Positions 1 to 6,923 of a stretch of 14,999 nucleotides of DNA are shown here, piece after piece (position 1 is the first letter of the stretch; each line of letters starts with the position of its first letter). The translations under genes and the position numbers were made by a program. The DNA comes from DASUFE01 sp036274675 (GTDB lineage: Bacteria > Pseudomonadota > Gammaproteobacteria > HTCC5015), in NCBI GenBank assembly GCA_036274675.1, contig DASUFE010000038.1, positions 1 to 14,999 on the forward strand, in the 5' to 3' direction. Under the pieces are notes generated by a model. It saw only the letters and a program-made list of their open reading frames with translations, was not told the origin of the DNA and did not search any database.

Positions 1-332
1 GGAAGCAGGGTGCGATCGATATCCTTGCGGTTTATGACATATTTGTAATCGCCCCCCTGTTCCGGCTTCAAATCCCCCACTATGAAGATAGTGGATTTGA
101 CGCCGTATACCCGGCGCAGTATCTGGCTGGTGCGGGTAAGATCCCCCGTCTCGATATTGGCGATGAGAATCTGCGCCTCCCTGGCGGAACTCTTGCCCAA
201 AAGAACATATCGGCTCGCGTCTTCACTCGCCGAGCCGATTGTCTGCAACGCATTCCTGATGCTGGCTTCTTCGTGCGGAGCCAGATTCATCGGCGCGATG
301 TGAATGGTTTTTCTGGCGGCATCTGTATCCAT
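1..332 (-). CDS. Unrecognised protein, N-terminal 110 residues (runs off the left edge)
   Basis: An open minus-strand frame starts with ATG at 332 (MDTDAARKTIHI...) and stays open to base 1, so only the N-terminus is visible. The visible part alternates predicted strands and helices: a hydrophobic strand around residues 42-46 (RYVLLGKSS), another near 57-60 (QILIANIETGD), then STIFIVGD and YKYVINRKDIDRTLL near the end. This resembles a degenerate receiver-like alpha/beta fold in which the last strand carries a lysine, but no phosphoacceptor motif is convincing. The Shine-Dalgarno signal is weak (AGGTAGAG just upstream). The plus-strand frame over the same bases is less protein-like. I do not recognise the family. 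The call that it is coding rests on the unbroken frame and the sensible amino-acid composition. Confidence 0.6.
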   Translation of the reverse strand, partial: MDTDAARKTIHIAPMNLAPHEEASIRNALQTIGSASEDASRYVLLGKSSAREAQILIANIETGDLTRTSQILRRVYGVKSTIFIVGDLKPEQGGDYKYVINRKDIDRTLL

Positions 333-640
333 GACACTCTACCTGGTCGCGTTATCCCGTTTCGTTATACAACACCGCGGACCCTTCCGTAAAACAGCGG
401 CGATTCCTCAAACCGCGCGGAACAGGGTATCGGGAAGTATAGTCTCGGTATTTATCGCGGAAACTTTAGCGCTTTCAATAAAAAAAATTTATTTATGCCT
501 CTCAAGGATGCGTTGCCCTCCGATAAATACGCCATTCTGTAATCCCATGCCTGCAAAACATTCAGACAGCGGCCATTATCCCGGTCGATCGTACCGGGCC
601 CTTTCCGGGTATCTGATAAATCGTGTTGGTTTTATCCGGC
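333..640. other. Intergenic region without a convincing gene
   Basis: The bases between the left-edge gene and the IS21-like remnant hold open frames only in low-quality, composition-poor form. They include an AT-rich tract around 478-500 (a run of A/T) and a candidate minus-strand promoter for the left-edge gene. Nothing else is recognised. Confidence 0.5.
451..478 (-). promoter_or_regulatory. Candidate sigma70-type promoter for the left-edge gene
   Basis: On the minus strand TTGAAA (478-473) is followed after 16 bases by GATAAA (456-451), about 120 bp upstream of the ATG at 332. The element sits downstream of an AT-rich tract that could act as an UP element. Two imperfect hexamers only, so this is a weak inference. 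Confidence 0.3.
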
Positions 641-920
641 TGTTGATTGGCGCCAGAATTGGTCCGTATGTCCTGCTGAAGCTGAAGCAGGAGAGAGCGA
701 TCGAGCAGCATTATCAAGTGTGATTCAACGGCGCCATTTCGATGCGCGAGATTGCCCGGCGCACCAGGCTGTCGCGCAACAGGCACGCAAGTACATGGAG
801 AGTCCGGCAGTGTAACCGCGTCAGCGGCAGCACGGGAGGCCGCGCAGGCTGGACGGGCATGTGAAAGGACGTCGGCGTCCCGGTTGTTCCGGGAGGAAAG
901 CCGGCCCCGGCGCCGGCTGA
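641..920 (+). pseudogene. Decayed IS21-family left end with broken istA start
   Basis: Base 641 begins TGTTGATTGGCGCCAGAATT, which has the form of an IS21-family terminus (5'-TG..., GGCGCC/AATTGGTCC-type end). About 50 bp later a reading frame gives LKQERAIEQHYQV, a stop at 721, then SMREIARRTRLSRN (739-780), the helix-turn-helix typical of the IstA transposase N-terminus. After a frameshift at about 780 the next frame continues ARKYMESPAV, a stop at 813, then PRQRQHGRPRRLDGH, matching the usual RKYL...RPRPSKLDPF stretch that follows in IstA. One frameshift and two stops make it non-functional. The rest of istA, istB and the right end are absent. The remnant ends close to the terminator of the isonitrile operon. 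Assignment is from memory of family sequence patterns, not a search. Confidence 0.5.
899..918 (-). terminator. Possible terminator of the isonitrile operon
   Basis: Read on the minus strand, 17 bp after the stop of the last operon gene, AGCCGGC (918-912) pairs with GCCGGCT (905-899) around a 6-base loop, followed by TTTCC. The stem is very GC-rich but the U-tract is short, so termination may be weak or factor-aided. Confidence 0.4.
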
Positions 921-934
921 TTCCGCGACAGCTT

Positions 935-2164
935 CTATAACAGAATCTGCTCCGGCGGCAGACCCAGCAATAAGCGTCCACCCATGGCATAAGAACGCAG
1001 GGAGTTCATTACATGCTGGTTCATCGTGACGCAGTCGCGCAGACAGCGGTCAAGGTCGCCGCCCGCATAGACCGACGAGCCGCCGCGTACTTTGTACAAC
1101 AATTGCACGGCATCCGTGCAGGTCTGATAGACATGCGTATTCAGCATCTGGAACCCGGCGAACTGCGCCGGCGACGGCTCGCGACCTGAACACAGCCCTT
1201 CCCACAAATCGCCGATGGAATCGTAAAGCCACGCGCGCATGGATCCGATCTTTGCCGCCGCCTGTCCGACCGCATCCTGCACAAACGCCTCATCTCTCAA
1301 TGTCCGCAACGGCGTGACCTTGCCGTCAATGGTGGTAATGCGCGAGGGACGCTCACCGGCCGCAATCACCGCATCGAGCGCGCATTGCGCCACGCCGAGC
1401 GGTACGCTGGAGAAATTCAACAGGATGTTCAACGGGAAGCGGTACAGCACTCCCTCGCGGTAGGGCCTGATATCCTGATAGCTGAACGTACGTTCCGCCG
1501 GCACAAAGCATTCCCCGACGGACAGATCGTTGCTGCCGCTGCCGCGCAGGCCGGTCGAATCCCAGGTGTCGAGAATGACGACTTCGTCGGCCGGCACGAA
1601 ACATTGCAGTGTTTGCGGCGTGCCGTTGGGCAGAAACAGCTGCTCATCGCCCGCATAGACCTTGCAACCCAGTACAAACCATGAGGCATGGTGGCAGCCG
1701 CTGGAAAAAGGGAAACGGCCGCTGACGCGGTAACCGTTTTTTTCCCTGACCGCGCGGCCGGTGGCGGTCAGCGCCGCGCCCGTGATCATGTCGATGTCGG
1801 TATACATGGAGCGCGCGACCTGTTGATCGATAAAGCCGCTGAAATAACCGCTGTCGCTGCCGATCATCACGCACCAGCCCACCGATGCGTCCGCGACCGA
1901 CAAGGCTTCGATAATGCGCAGCTGGCTCAACGGGTCGAGTTCGGCGCCGCCCCACTCCAGGGGCATCGTCATACGAAAGACGCCGGCTTCCTGCAACGCT
2001 TCGATCAGCGCCGGCGGCAGGCGCCGCTCCTGGTCGATCTGTGGCCGGCTGTTCCTGATAAGGGCCTGCAGGCCGACCGCGGCTTCAAGTATGGAGGCCG
2101 CGTCGTCAGGACGCCCGCGGGCGAATTCGGTTTTCTTCTGATCCAGTGCGGTATTGGTTTTCAT
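935..2164 (-). CDS. Acyl-CoA-dehydrogenase-fold flavin monooxygenase (group D type)
   Basis: This 409-residue protein has the acyl-CoA dehydrogenase fold order: helical N-domain (about 22-125, with PLEWGGAELDPLSQLRIIEAL), middle beta-domain (about 127-228, with GRFPFSSGCHHASWFVLG and the hallmark DTWDSTGLRGSGSND at 199-213), and helical C-domain (about 240-400, ending in DLDRCLRDCVTMNQHV). The pattern, with RDxxTxxxH near the C-terminus, fits the two-component FMNH2/FADH2-dependent hydroxylases (HsaA, DszC, IacA-like) better than true CoA-ester dehydrogenases. No flavin reductase is in the window, so reduced flavin must come from elsewhere. AGGAG lies 7 bases before the ATG. It is the last gene of the operon, 20 bp after the lipocalin-like gene. 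By analogy with the flavin hydroxylase in Pseudomonas pvc clusters, I infer hydroxylation or N/C-oxidation of the isonitrile product. The substrate is unknown. Confidence 0.85.
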   Translation of the reverse strand: MKTNTALDQKKTEFARGRPDDAASILEAAVGLQALIRNSRPQIDQERRLPPALIEALQEAGVFRMTMPLEWGGAELDPLSQLRIIEALSVADASVGWCVMIGSDSGYFSGFIDQQVARSMYTDIDMITGAALTATGRAVREKNGYRVSGRFPFSSGCHHASWFVLGCKVYAGDEQLFLPNGTPQTLQCFVPADEVVILDTWDSTGLRGSGSNDLSVGECFVPAERTFSYQDIRPYREGVLYRFPLNILLNFSSVPLGVAQCALDAVIAAGERPSRITTIDGKVTPLRTLRDEAFVQDAVGQAAAKIGSMRAWLYDSIGDLWEGLCSGREPSPAQFAGFQMLNTHVYQTCTDAVQLLYKVRGGSSVYAGGDLDRCLRDCVTMNQHVMNSLRSYAMGGRLLLGLPPEQILL

Positions 2165-2184
2165 CTCATTGCTCCTGCGTGGAG

Positions 2185-2730
2185 TTAATCCTGCTTGGCC
2201 GTTTTCAGGCCGCCTTCCATTGCCACGGCCGCTTTTTTCCGGACCAGCGTCAGTAACAGCGGTTTTTCCCCGTTTTTGTCATGCCATAGCCACCGGTGCG
2301 CGAAATGATCCTTGTCCTGGAACTGAATGGACGAGTCTTTCATATAGCCGTTCTCGGGTTGCGCGGAAATCATGTCAAGAAACCTGAAATCCAGCCTGGA
2401 GATTTCGCCCTCGGGCACCGCCGCCGTCATGCGCGGGTGATTACCCCAGGAGCAATAGTGCGCCATCATGATACGGTCCTTATCCAGATAATAAACGGAG
2501 GACATGTTCCACCACATCGGGTCCTCCGAGCGGTAGCGCTCTTCGATGGCGCCGCCGTTGATTTCTTCATAGGTTACCCGCATCAACTTGCCGTCCGGCT
2601 GCGTGGCCTCCCATTCGCCGATCAATGCGCGTATCTTCTCGAAACCGGCAGCCGCCTGGTCGGCGGCGACCGCCTGCTGGCAGGACAACGCCGCGAATAT
2701 AAAAAGCAACGATTGAACAGTCAGTCTCAT
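2185..2730 (-). CDS. Secreted lipocalin-like protein (DUF1579/nitrobindin-like) in isonitrile operon
   Basis: The 181-residue product begins with a clear signal peptide: a short basic start (MRLT), a hydrophobic core to about residue 17 and a likely cleavage after AVA near residue 22. The mature part starts with FEKIRALIGEWEATQPDG, a pattern common to small beta-barrel lipocalin-like families (GxW near the N-terminus), and continues with alternating strands such as MRVTYEEINGG, SSVYYLDKDRIMMAHYCSWG and RLDFRFLDMI. It probably folds as a periplasmic or secreted calycin-type barrel. Shine-Dalgarno AGGAGG lies 9 bases before the ATG. It lies 36 bp after isnB and 20 bp before the monooxygenase, so it is part of the operon. 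A binding, carrier or self-protection role for the small molecule is inference, and an enzyme role cannot be excluded. The family name is tentative. Confidence 0.75.
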   Translation of the reverse strand: MRLTVQSLLFIFAALSCQQAVAADQAAAGFEKIRALIGEWEATQPDGKLMRVTYEEINGGAIEERYRSEDPMWWNMSSVYYLDKDRIMMAHYCSWGNHPRMTAAVPEGEISRLDFRFLDMISAQPENGYMKDSSIQFQDKDHFAHRWLWHDKNGEKPLLLTLVRKKAAVAMEGGLKTAKQD

Positions 2731-2766
2731 TTTGTTTTTCCTCCTGGTTTCGTCAGATCCATTTCG

Positions 2767-3579
2767 TCACAGGATGTTGATTCGTTTGATATGCCGTGTC
2801 ACGTCGGCGGTGTTGAAACGGCTGCGGCCATGCAACAGGCAGGCATTATCGGCAATCAGAAAATCGCCGTCCTGCCAGGCGTGCCGGTACATCACGTCAT
2901 CCCGGTACAGTCTCGCGGTGAACTCGCGCAGAAACCGGTCCGATGCCTCGCTCGAAAAGTTTTCAACCCGGACCTGCATGGGATTGAGTTCATCGCTGTC
3001 CTCGTTGAAAGCCTCGATATAGCGGATCACTTCCCTGCCGTTATAAGGATTTTTCGCGATCAACGGGCTGCGTATCGTGCCGCCGTAGTGCGCTTTCTTT
3101 TCCATCGCATATTCAATCGATATATTCCGCCAGCCGGCCAGCTCCGCGCCGGCGGTGGCCAGCGCTTTCTGGGTATCGACGAACAGAGTCTGCCCGCCGG
3201 CGCCGGCCGCGCAACCCTTCAGGCATTGAAATACGTTATAGTGCGGCTTGGTGTCGACAAAAGCCCCGTCCCAATGCAGCTCGACGCGGCCGGCGGTAAA
3301 GATGTGGTTGGCCGGCCTGGGCTGCACTTTCAATTCAAGGATTTTGCCGAACTCCCATTGCAGCAGCGACCCGAACCGCTCCCCGAATTCCACATATTCA
3401 TCATCCGCCAGCAGGTCGTAACCGCGGAACAGCAGCAACCCATGCCGCTCCAGCCAGCCGGTAATAACCCGGGCCGGAATATCGAGCACCGTCATGCCGG
3501 CCCGGCCGGCATAAACGAGCATGCCGAAGGGCTGCAGCGGAGACAGGTTCAGAAGATCATGTTTTGCGGTCGCTGTCAT
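2767..3579 (-). CDS. isnB: Fe(II)/2-oxoglutarate-dependent oxygenase, IsnB/PvcB-like
   Basis: This is a TauD/TfdA-fold dioxygenase of 270 residues. The 2-His-1-Asp iron facial triad is visible as H102-W-D104 (VELHWDGAF) and H250 (CLLHGR). R262 and R266 (TRHIKRI) lie at the spacing used to bind 2-oxoglutarate in TauD. In isonitrile pathways this partner oxidises the IsnA product, usually by desaturation or oxidative decarboxylation to a vinyl isonitrile. I chose the ATG at 3579 because GAGAGG lies just upstream and because MTATAKHDLLNLSPLQPFG aligns with the usual family start. A longer frame from 3660 would need a poor N-terminal extension. The start lies inside isnA, overlapping its end by 23 bp, which suggests translational coupling. 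IsnA beside it makes this subfamily call firm. Which reaction it catalyses here cannot be read from the sequence. Confidence 0.9.
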   Translation of the reverse strand: MTATAKHDLLNLSPLQPFGMLVYAGRAGMTVLDIPARVITGWLERHGLLLFRGYDLLADDEYVEFGERFGSLLQWEFGKILELKVQPRPANHIFTAGRVELHWDGAFVDTKPHYNVFQCLKGCAAGAGGQTLFVDTQKALATAGAELAGWRNISIEYAMEKKAHYGGTIRSPLIAKNPYNGREVIRYIEAFNEDSDELNPMQVRVENFSSEASDRFLREFTARLYRDDVMYRHAWQDGDFLIADNACLLHGRSRFNTADVTRHIKRINIL

Positions 3580-4702
3580 GGTTATCGCCTCTCGTTGAAT
3601 TTCGCCGGAGCAGCGGATTCTCCAGGTCGAGTATCTCAAAATGACTGGGGCGGCCTTCATCGTAGGCCAGCATGCCGCAGCCTTCCGCGTCCTTGCGCTT
3701 GCTGAAACTGATTTTTCCGTTATGCCGCACCGCCACCGAATGCCAGGGCGTCAACCAGCCGTCGCCGTTGGTATCGCCGAGATAGACGCCGATTTTCTGC
3801 GAGACGCGGAACTGCGGATGGATGGAAAGCCGCAAGGCGTCGGGAAAGCGGTCTTCGAGCAGGCGCGACCATGCATTGCTGCGCTGTATCACGCGGTAGG
3901 CGATCAGGCGTGCGACCTTTTGAATGGCCGTCCGGCTGCCGCTGCAAAACGGTTCGATCCCCGAATAATCCTCGAAGATAAAGCGTGTGATGCCCAGATA
4001 CATGGCCTTGGCCTCTTTCTCTTCCTTGCAGCGCCGATAAAGGCTGGCGATGGATTCGCCGTATAGAATCAGCAGCTCTTCACGCAGGATGTCGTAGCTG
4101 TAGGTCTGTTGAAAGGCATCGTCCAGATTAAAGAATGAAAATCTGTCGCCATGCGTCGTCAACGCGTAATTTCTTAAATATTCGCCGTATGCAGTGACTT
4201 CTGCATCGGGAATGCACACCAGGTCGGCAAACACGCGCCCGTCCGAACAAATAATGACCTTGGCTCCAGGCCCATAGACCGAAGCGATGTCATCGCACAG
4301 GGTTTGCAGATTCTGTAACGCATGCTTCTCCGCCAGGTCTGGCAAATGACCGAGAGTTTTCTGCCGATTCGGCGACTTGGCGGGGAAGGCGGGCAGAACG
4401 AGATCCAGCGGCCGGTTTGTCCTGATCGCCCGCAGTATCCTGTCCATATGCGGTTCAGCCTCACGCTCGAAATCAGTCGTTTCCCGGCGGCCATCGGTTT
4501 CGTCCTCGGCCAGCAAGCGCCTTTTTTCAAACAGGCAGGTTAAAATCCGCCTGGCCAGCTGATGTTCGCTGTCCTGCCAGGCGCGGGGCCGGCTGAATAC
4601 CTTTTCGATAACCGTTTCCGCGTGGGCCGCCGGCTGGACGCCGGTCGACGCATCTGCATGGGCGGGTTCAATGACGTATTTCGGAAACTCCATGTTACGC
4701 AT
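3557..4702 (-). CDS. isnA: Isonitrile synthase (IsnA/PvcA/DIT1 family)
   Basis: This 381-residue protein belongs to the pyoverdine/dityrosine (DIT1_PvcA) family. Its members make an isonitrile from the alpha-amino group of L-tyrosine or L-tryptophan, using ribulose-5-phosphate as the source of the isonitrile carbon. Hallmarks are LPAFPAKSPNRQKTLG (103-118), then PDLAEKHALQNLQ, the YGPGAKVIICSDGRVFADLV block (143-162), the central KEEKEAKAMYLGITRFIFED region and the C-terminal SIHPQ stretch followed by WLTPWHSVAV. About 85 residues precede the conserved core, and the protein is about 50 residues longer than typical PvcA. The ATG at 4702 has GGAG 10 bases upstream. An internal ATG at 4693 is a weaker option. 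It follows the halogenase by 42 bp and overlaps isnB. Family and role are secure. The amino-acid substrate is not predictable by eye. Confidence 0.95.
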   Translation of the reverse strand: MRNMEFPKYVIEPAHADASTGVQPAAHAETVIEKVFSRPRAWQDSEHQLARRILTCLFEKRRLLAEDETDGRRETTDFEREAEPHMDRILRAIRTNRPLDLVLPAFPAKSPNRQKTLGHLPDLAEKHALQNLQTLCDDIASVYGPGAKVIICSDGRVFADLVCIPDAEVTAYGEYLRNYALTTHGDRFSFFNLDDAFQQTYSYDILREELLILYGESIASLYRRCKEEKEAKAMYLGITRFIFEDYSGIEPFCSGSRTAIQKVARLIAYRVIQRSNAWSRLLEDRFPDALRLSIHPQFRVSQKIGVYLGDTNGDGWLTPWHSVAVRHNGKISFSKRKDAEGCGMLAYDEGRPSHFEILDLENPLLRRNSTRGDNHDSDRKT

Positions 4703-4744
4703 TGGTTCGGTACTCCATGTAAACTGCGATTTTGAAGCAGGGCC

Positions 4745-6430
4745 CTAAAAGCTCCACGCATACGCGGCGTGGCCATTTTGCGAAACATGGCCTTTGCCGA
4801 CTTTCTTCAGCACGGCGAACGCCTGCCGCAATCCGACTCCGTCATCGGCCGCGATCATCGCCACTTCGTCAACCGTTTGCTCGGTGCAATCCAGGTTTTC
4901 GATTTCAGCCATCCGCTGCAATGCCCGCTTGAGAGCGACCCGGAGCATATTGCGCTCGATATCCTGGATGGCGGCCGGCGCCAGGTTTCTGCCGCAGGTG
5001 CGGGTGTTGGACATGCAGTGCTCGCCGATCTCGATATCGTAGAAGCGGCCCCGGTTGTTCTGGTATTCCAGGCCGCGTTCCTTGAGATATTCGTGCAACT
5101 CCTCCACGACCGCATCGACCTTGTGGATGGCGGAATCGTGCAGCATCTGCATGCATTTCTTGTCCAGCATATCGAACTCTTCGTCGCTCATATTCGGGTC
5201 GTAACCCCATTGCTCGGCCATCGAAATCGGCAGCACGATCCCGAACCACTGCATCAACAGGGTTTCGAAATTGGCGCGCTGCCGGTCGTAACAGTCATGG
5301 TAATGGCCCTTGATGTGACCGAAAAAATTTTCCAGCCACATTTTCGAATAGGCGCTATAGGCTTTCACTTTATTCCGGAACGCCCGCTCGTCGCCCGACA
5401 TGTCCGTTTTGATGAGATCGCCGATCATGCGATTGTTATCGGCCAACAGCGCGGAGCCGGGCGACAGCAGCGGGTCCAGCACCGCCGCCGACATGCCGGT
5501 CAGGAACCAGCGGTCCTCGGAGAACACTTGCGTCGCCTGTCGGGAAATCCCGTTCAGCTTGTTGAAATCCAGCAGCTCGCAGCCTTCCTGCAGGAGCTGC
5601 CGCATGCACCGGTGCGTTTTCAGAAATTCAACGAACTCGTCGGCGGTTTTGATGCGGATATCGACCATGTCGCTGCGATTGGTCACGCCGATGCTGAATG
5701 TTTCACGGTCGATCGGGATCAGCCACATCCAGTAGCCGCCGTACATGAAATGCGTGGTCGCCAGCGTGCGCGTCGTATGGTTAACCCGCGCCCGCCACTC
5801 CTTGTCGCCGAGCAAATCCAGGTTGGCGATATTTTTGAACCGCCCCCACCAGGAGTTGATCGGATGGTTGTCGTTGTTGGAACGGATCAGTTGCAGCTTG
5901 CGGCCCAGCGGCGTCGACATGCCCGCGGCATCCACCAGCCAGCGGCAGCGATACTCGCCGTCCCTGGCGATAACCGTGTGACCGCCGGCGGCATCGATGA
6001 CAACATCCTTCACGGCGCAGCCCAGGCGCACATCGATGCCCGACTTGAGATTCATATGGTAGAGATCGGTATCGAAACGCTTGCGGTCGATCTGGTGGGC
6101 GGGCGTCGAGTGATACCAGGTGCGGCCGACCTCGCTCATCTGGTCGATCGGCAGATCATGTTCAGGCGAATCGTAAAAGAAACGCAGACCGTGTTTGTAC
6201 AGGTGATTGGTATCGAGGTAGAAACCAAGGTCGAGATACTTGACTGCGTAGTCCCAGAACGATTCGAGCGTGGATTCTCCGACCCAATAATCGAACTCCT
6301 CCTTGCGGTCGAGCACGACAATATCCATGTCCGGGTGTTGCAGTTTCAGCTGCCTTGCCAGGCAGCCTCCCGCCATCGATGAGCCGATAATTAATGTGTC
6401 GCACGTTCTTACTGCAATATGTTTATCCAT
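4745..6430 (-). CDS. Flavin-dependent halogenase-like FAD protein, first gene of isonitrile operon
   Basis: A 561-residue flavoprotein of the tryptophan-halogenase superfamily. It has an N-terminal dinucleotide-binding motif (TLIIGSSMAGG, about 13-22), VGEST at 50-54, then YKHGLRF in which K79 sits where pyrrole/phenol halogenases carry the catalytic lysine. VDAAG lies near 166-170. The halogenase signature WxWxIP appears as WMWLIP (234-239). LDPLLSPGSALLA (318-330) matches the DPxFSxG active-site motif of FAD-dependent halogenases. The C-terminal 200 residues extend past the usual core and end in a winged-helix-like stretch (TVDEVAMIAADDGVGLRQ...). A longer frame begins at 6448, but AAAGGA lies 7 bases before the ATG at 6430, so I use that. 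Known relatives need FADH2 from a separate reductase, not seen here. Oxidative chlorination or bromination of the aromatic or vinyl part of the isonitrile is inferred. A non-halogenating monooxygenase role remains possible. Confidence 0.85.
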   Translation of the reverse strand: MDKHIAVRTCDTLIIGSSMAGGCLARQLKLQHPDMDIVVLDRKEEFDYWVGESTLESFWDYAVKYLDLGFYLDTNHLYKHGLRFFYDSPEHDLPIDQMSEVGRTWYHSTPAHQIDRKRFDTDLYHMNLKSGIDVRLGCAVKDVVIDAAGGHTVIARDGEYRCRWLVDAAGMSTPLGRKLQLIRSNNDNHPINSWWGRFKNIANLDLLGDKEWRARVNHTTRTLATTHFMYGGYWMWLIPIDRETFSIGVTNRSDMVDIRIKTADEFVEFLKTHRCMRQLLQEGCELLDFNKLNGISRQATQVFSEDRWFLTGMSAAVLDPLLSPGSALLADNNRMIGDLIKTDMSGDERAFRNKVKAYSAYSKMWLENFFGHIKGHYHDCYDRQRANFETLLMQWFGIVLPISMAEQWGYDPNMSDEEFDMLDKKCMQMLHDSAIHKVDAVVEELHEYLKERGLEYQNNRGRFYDIEIGEHCMSNTRTCGRNLAPAAIQDIERNMLRVALKRALQRMAEIENLDCTEQTVDEVAMIAADDGVGLRQAFAVLKKVGKGHVSQNGHAAYAWSF

Positions 6431-6490
6431 AAACATTTCCTTTTGCATGAAGACATTCTTTCGAGCCCTGTAACGGCTCCCGCTGTTCCG

Positions 6491-6508
6491 AAAAAGCGCC
6501 TTGCGCTT
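6491..6508 (-). terminator. Short hairpin plus T-run in the operon leader (possible attenuator)
   Basis: On the minus strand AAGCGC (6508-6503) pairs with GCGCTT (6499-6494) around the loop AAG, and the right arm runs into TTTTT (6495-6491). It lies 61 bp before the halogenase start codon. The 6-bp stem is short, so this may be chance or a weak leader attenuator. Confidence 0.25.
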
Positions 6509-6560
6509 AATTTGAAAAAATTACACATGAATTCCCCGCGGTTGGCGATATTTTTCAGTG

Positions 6561-6582
6561 GTAAAAACCGGGTAAAAACCGG
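6561..6582. repeat. Two perfect tandem copies of GTAAAAACCGG
   Basis: GTAAAAACCGG occurs at 6561-6571 and again directly at 6572-6582. The 11-bp period is close to one DNA helical turn, so a protein could bind both copies on the same face. It lies about 130 bp upstream of the isonitrile operon. A regulator-binding role is inferred. Confidence 0.5.
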
Positions 6583-6810
6583 GCATATTTATGGCAAGTT
6601 ATTTCCGTTTGATTTTCCGCCTTCCGCGCGCTGAAACTCTTTTCAATCTCCCGATTGGGCTTGCGCTAAGATCGAATCAGAACAAGCTGCAAAAATATCG
6701 AAGAAAGAAAACAAATTTCTGCAATCCGGGAAAAAGCAACGGCAGAGAAAAAGACGATCATTGAATTTTTTGGAGTGGCTGCCATAACAAAATCGGGTAA
6801 CAGCGGGGCT

Positions 6811-6825
6811 CCCGTCAATGACGGG
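6811..6825. promoter_or_regulatory. Perfect inverted repeat CCCGTC-AAT-GACGGG
   Basis: Two 6-bp arms with a 3-base spacer, not followed by a T-run on either strand, so more like an operator than a terminator. It lies about 200 bp upstream of the gene at 7028. Confidence 0.3.
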
Positions 6826-6894
6826 TCGCATTTCATACATCATCACGCACCGCTGCTGCGCGAAAAATCATTTTCTTGTTCTTATATCGAAAGG

Positions 6895-6923
6895 TTATCC
6901 GCCGCCTGAACACTTACGGATAA
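6895..6923. promoter_or_regulatory. Inverted repeat TTATCCG-N15-CGGATAA
   Basis: Seven-bp perfect arms at 6895-6901 and 6917-6923, about 105 bp upstream of the ATG at 7028. The spacing would suit a dimeric regulator. The function is unknown. Confidence 0.3.

Noticed and set aside
304..723. 139-residue plus-strand frame
   Set aside because: Not protein-like over most of its length. Only its last part (LKQERAIEQHYQV) makes sense, as part of the decayed istA.
562..990. 142-residue minus-strand frame
   Set aside because: Composition-poor, Arg/Cys-rich, overlaps the IS21-like remnant and the monooxygenase end. No RBS or motifs.
2296..3705. 469-residue plus-strand open frame
   Set aside because: Runs antisense across the lipocalin-like and isnB genes. 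No recognisable protein features.
4769..6382. 537-residue plus-strand open frame
   Set aside because: Antisense of the halogenase-like gene. GC-rich third positions on the minus strand keep the opposite frame open. No motifs.
935..6430. Siderophore (pyoverdine) biosynthesis cluster
   Set aside because: The pvc name comes from an early link to pyoverdine. No NRPS, TonB receptor or siderophore export gene is present, and the family is now known to make isonitriles.
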